Below are positions 6,199 to 7,101 of a stretch of DNA of 7,101 bases, in pieces. The position numbers were made by a program, and so were the translations under genes. Below the pieces are notes generated by a model. The model made no database searches. It worked only from the letters and a program-made list of their open reading frames with translations, and had not been told where the DNA came from. Source of the DNA: Candidatus Sulfopaludibacter sp. SbA3 (lineage in GTDB: Bacteria > Acidobacteriota > Terriglobia > 20CM-2-55-15); assembly GCA_945861845.1 (NCBI GenBank), contig CAMAWS010000164.1:1-7101 (forward strand). Reading direction: 5' to 3'. How positions within the stretch are numbered: position 1 is the stretch's first letter; each line of letters starts with the position of its first letter.

Positions 6199-6220
6199 GT
6201 GGTCTCATGACCGAGACCAC
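6199..6220 (+). promoter_or_regulatory. Inverted repeat with the tnpA start codon in its loop
   Basis: GTGGTCTC (6199-6206) and GAGACCAC (6213-6220) are exact reverse complements separated by the six bases ATGACC, whose first three are the tnpA start codon. As RNA this is an 8-bp stem with the ATG in a tight loop; as DNA it is a palindromic binding site. No clear Shine-Dalgarno precedes the ATG, so weak or regulated translation is plausible. The function is inferred. Confidence 0.45.
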
Positions 6221-6548
6221 CATCGAGGAGAGGCCGACCAAAACCACCAAAACCGATCAATGGCGCGAGCGGCTGAACCAGCAAGCCCGCAGCGGAGTGC
6301 CGGTGCGCCAGTTCTGCAAAGAGCACGGCCTCACCGAATACTCCTTTTACGCTTGGCGCAGACGGCTTCGAAAAAAGGAGCCGGTGCGTTTCGCGTTGGT
6401 GGACCGGGGATCAGCGCGGCAAGACCCTGCGACGCCGGCAACAGATCCCAGCCTGGAACTGCTGCTGGCGACCGGCGAGCGGCTGCGCATCGGCGCCGGC
6501 GTGGACGGCCCCACGTTGCGAACGGTGCTGGAGGCGTTGCGCGCATGA
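6207..6548 (+). CDS. tnpA: IS66 accessory protein TnpA
   Basis: A 113-residue basic protein with the usual IS66 TnpA pattern: a helix-turn-helix near residues 15-52 (WRERLNQQARSGVPVRQFCK, then HGLTEYSFYAWRRRLRKK), where FC...L..YSFYAWRRRL is the recognisable core. A variable middle and a short C-terminal domain follow (LELLLATGERLRIGAGVDGPTLRTVLEALRA). In IS66 elements this protein is needed with TnpB and TnpC for transposition; it probably binds the ends, though its exact task is not settled. Its stop overlaps the tnpB start as ATGA, indicating coupling. The frame is intact and the length normal. The start ATG sits in the loop of an inverted repeat. Confidence 0.92.
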   Translation: MTETTIEERPTKTTKTDQWRERLNQQARSGVPVRQFCKEHGLTEYSFYAWRRRLRKKEPVRFALVDRGSARQDPATPATDPSLELLLATGERLRIGAGVDGPTLRTVLEALRA

Positions 6549-6896
6549 TCCACCTGCCGGCCAGCGTGCGGGTGTACCTCTGCCTGACGGCCTGCGACAT
6601 GCGCAAGAGCTTCGAACGGGCTGCACGCCCTGGTGCGGGAGCATCTGGAGTTGGATGCGTACGCCGGACACCTGTTTGTGTTCGCCGGGCGGCGTCGCGA
6701 CCGGGTCAAGATTCTGTATTGGGACCGGGACGGATTCGCGGTGTGGAGCAAGCGCCTGGAGGAGGGCGCCTACGCGGTGCCGTTCGGCGGGAGCGGCGAG
6801 GAGCGCCGGCAGGAGATCACGGCGCAGGAGTTAGGCGCCCTGCTGAGCGGAATCGACTTGAAGCAAGCCGCGCGGCGCAAGCGGTACCATCGGTAG
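6545..6896 (+). pseudogene. tnpB: IS66 accessory protein TnpB, frameshifted
   Basis: Starts at ATG 6545, overlapping tnpA by 4 bases, with GGAGG 10 nt ahead. The first 24 residues (MIHLPASVRVYLCLTACDMR, then KSFE) match the TnpB N-terminus. The family continues here with GLHALVREHLELDAYAGHLF, but that is found in another frame, running to TAG 6894-6896 (FVFAGRRRDRVKILYWDRDG, then AVWSKRLEEGAYAVPF). One extra base near 6614-6616 (TTCGAACGGG where TTCGACGGG is expected) explains the shift. Removing it restores a 116-residue protein of normal length. Read as it stands, the start frame runs on to 6946 as junk. IS66 TnpB ('Orf2') is required for transposition, so this copy should be defective unless ribosomes slip or the base is a sequencing error. 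Confidence 0.88.
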
Positions 6897-6944
6897 AATC
6901 ACTCGTAGTAACTCGCAGTCACAATCACTTTTCACTTGTCAAAT

Positions 6945-6980
6945 AGTAAGTAAGACGGTATACTTATTTTATTACTTACT
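6945..6980 (+). repeat. AT-rich 9-bp inverted repeat between tnpB and tnpC
   Basis: AGTAAGTAA (6945-6953) and TTACTTACT (6972-6980) are perfect reverse complements with an 18-nt loop that contains a further AAGTA/TACTT pairing. The patch is strikingly AT-rich within a GC-rich element. Its right arm ends one base before the tnpC start codon and replaces any Shine-Dalgarno. It may regulate tnpC translation, or be a small foreign insertion. Confidence 0.55.
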
Positions 6981-6981
6981 C

Positions 6982-7101
6982 GTGGCCATCGATCCCAAAC
7001 ATCGCCCGGAAGATCCGGCGGTCCTGCAGCGGATGGTGCTGGACCTGATGGCGCAACTCGACCGCGAGTTCCGCGAGCGGAACAAGATCGAGACCCTGTT
7101 G
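6982..7101 (+). CDS. tnpC: IS66 transposase TnpC, first 40 residues
   Basis: An open frame starts at GTG 6982 and runs in frame to the window edge (40 codons): VAIDPKHRPEDPAVLQRMVL, DLMAQLDREFRERNKIETLL. Position after tnpB, direction, and the helical Leu-zipper-like N-terminus followed by a KIETLL segment fit the IS66 DDE transposase. The catalytic domain is not in the window. There is no Shine-Dalgarno before the GTG; an AT-rich inverted repeat sits there instead. An in-frame ATG at codon 18 is the alternative start, but the sequence ahead of it looks like real protein. Expected full length is about 500 residues. Confidence 0.75.
   Translation, partial: MAIDPKHRPEDPAVLQRMVLDLMAQLDREFRERNKIETLL

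Larger units (their letters stand above)
6150..7101 (+). mobile_element. IS66-family element, left part
   Basis: Starts with GTAAGCGTCCGATAAACC (from 6150), matching the GTAAGCG start I know for IS66-family terminal inverted repeats, and continues with the standard tnpA-tnpB-tnpC order. IS66 elements make 8-bp target duplications, so GGATGATG (6142-6149) is the predicted duplicated target. The right end and second copy are beyond the window. The tnpB frameshift suggests that this copy is not autonomous. Confidence 0.88.

Noticed and set aside
6633..6946. Two long plus-strand frames over tnpB read as separate genes
   Set aside because: They are the two halves of one frameshifted tnpB plus out-of-frame tail, not independent genes.
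1..7101. CRISPR array, tRNA, rRNA or defence gene cassette
   Set aside because: No regularly spaced repeats, cloverleaf or rRNA-like stretch, and every recognisable protein belongs to a mobile element.

Overview
The window is a stack of mobile genetic elements with no recognisable host housekeeping gene. By eye the sequence is GC-rich, apart from a short AT-rich patch near 6940-6980. No rRNA, tRNA, CRISPR array or phylogenetic marker is present. The mix of elements (a recombinase trio, a DUF6431-linked DDE transposase, IS1380 and IS66) is typical of IS-rich, GC-rich soil bacteria. The protein style made me think of Acidobacteriota, but that is an impression and the host stays unassigned.

Left part, minus strand, 2947 down to 1: a RIT element (recombinase in trio). 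Three different tyrosine recombinases follow one another: RitA (2813-1554), RitB (1557-610) and RitC (617 to the window edge, so its C-terminal half is missing). The stop of each gene overlaps the start of the next (4 and 8 bases), and each gene has a strong Shine-Dalgarno, so they form one coupled operon. RitA and RitB keep every catalytic residue. Ahead of ritA, 2865-2947 carries nested inverted and direct TTATGTG-type repeats that look like the element end where the recombinases bind.

Middle, minus strand, 4455 to about 2965: a two-gene insertion sequence. It comprises a DUF6431-like zinc-finger protein and an rve-type DDE transposase with a DD(35)E triad. The transposase loses its natural C-terminus four residues after the catalytic Glu, exactly where a perfect 32-bp palindrome (2948-2979) and the RIT end begin. 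The simplest reading is that the RIT element landed in this IS.

Between about 4456 and 4991 lies a largely non-coding stretch with several hairpins, including one that could hide the ribosome-binding site and start codon of the next transposase.

Right part, plus strand: an IS1380-family transposase (4992-6164) is cut at codon 386 by an IS66-family element whose terminal repeat starts at 6150. The IS66 element has tnpA intact, tnpB with a one-base frameshift, and the first 40 codons of tnpC before the window ends. The layout is therefore two independent 'element inside element' insertions side by side. I found no defence, metabolic or other novel gene system. The most unusual material is the RIT end and palindrome junction and the putative translational-control hairpins.
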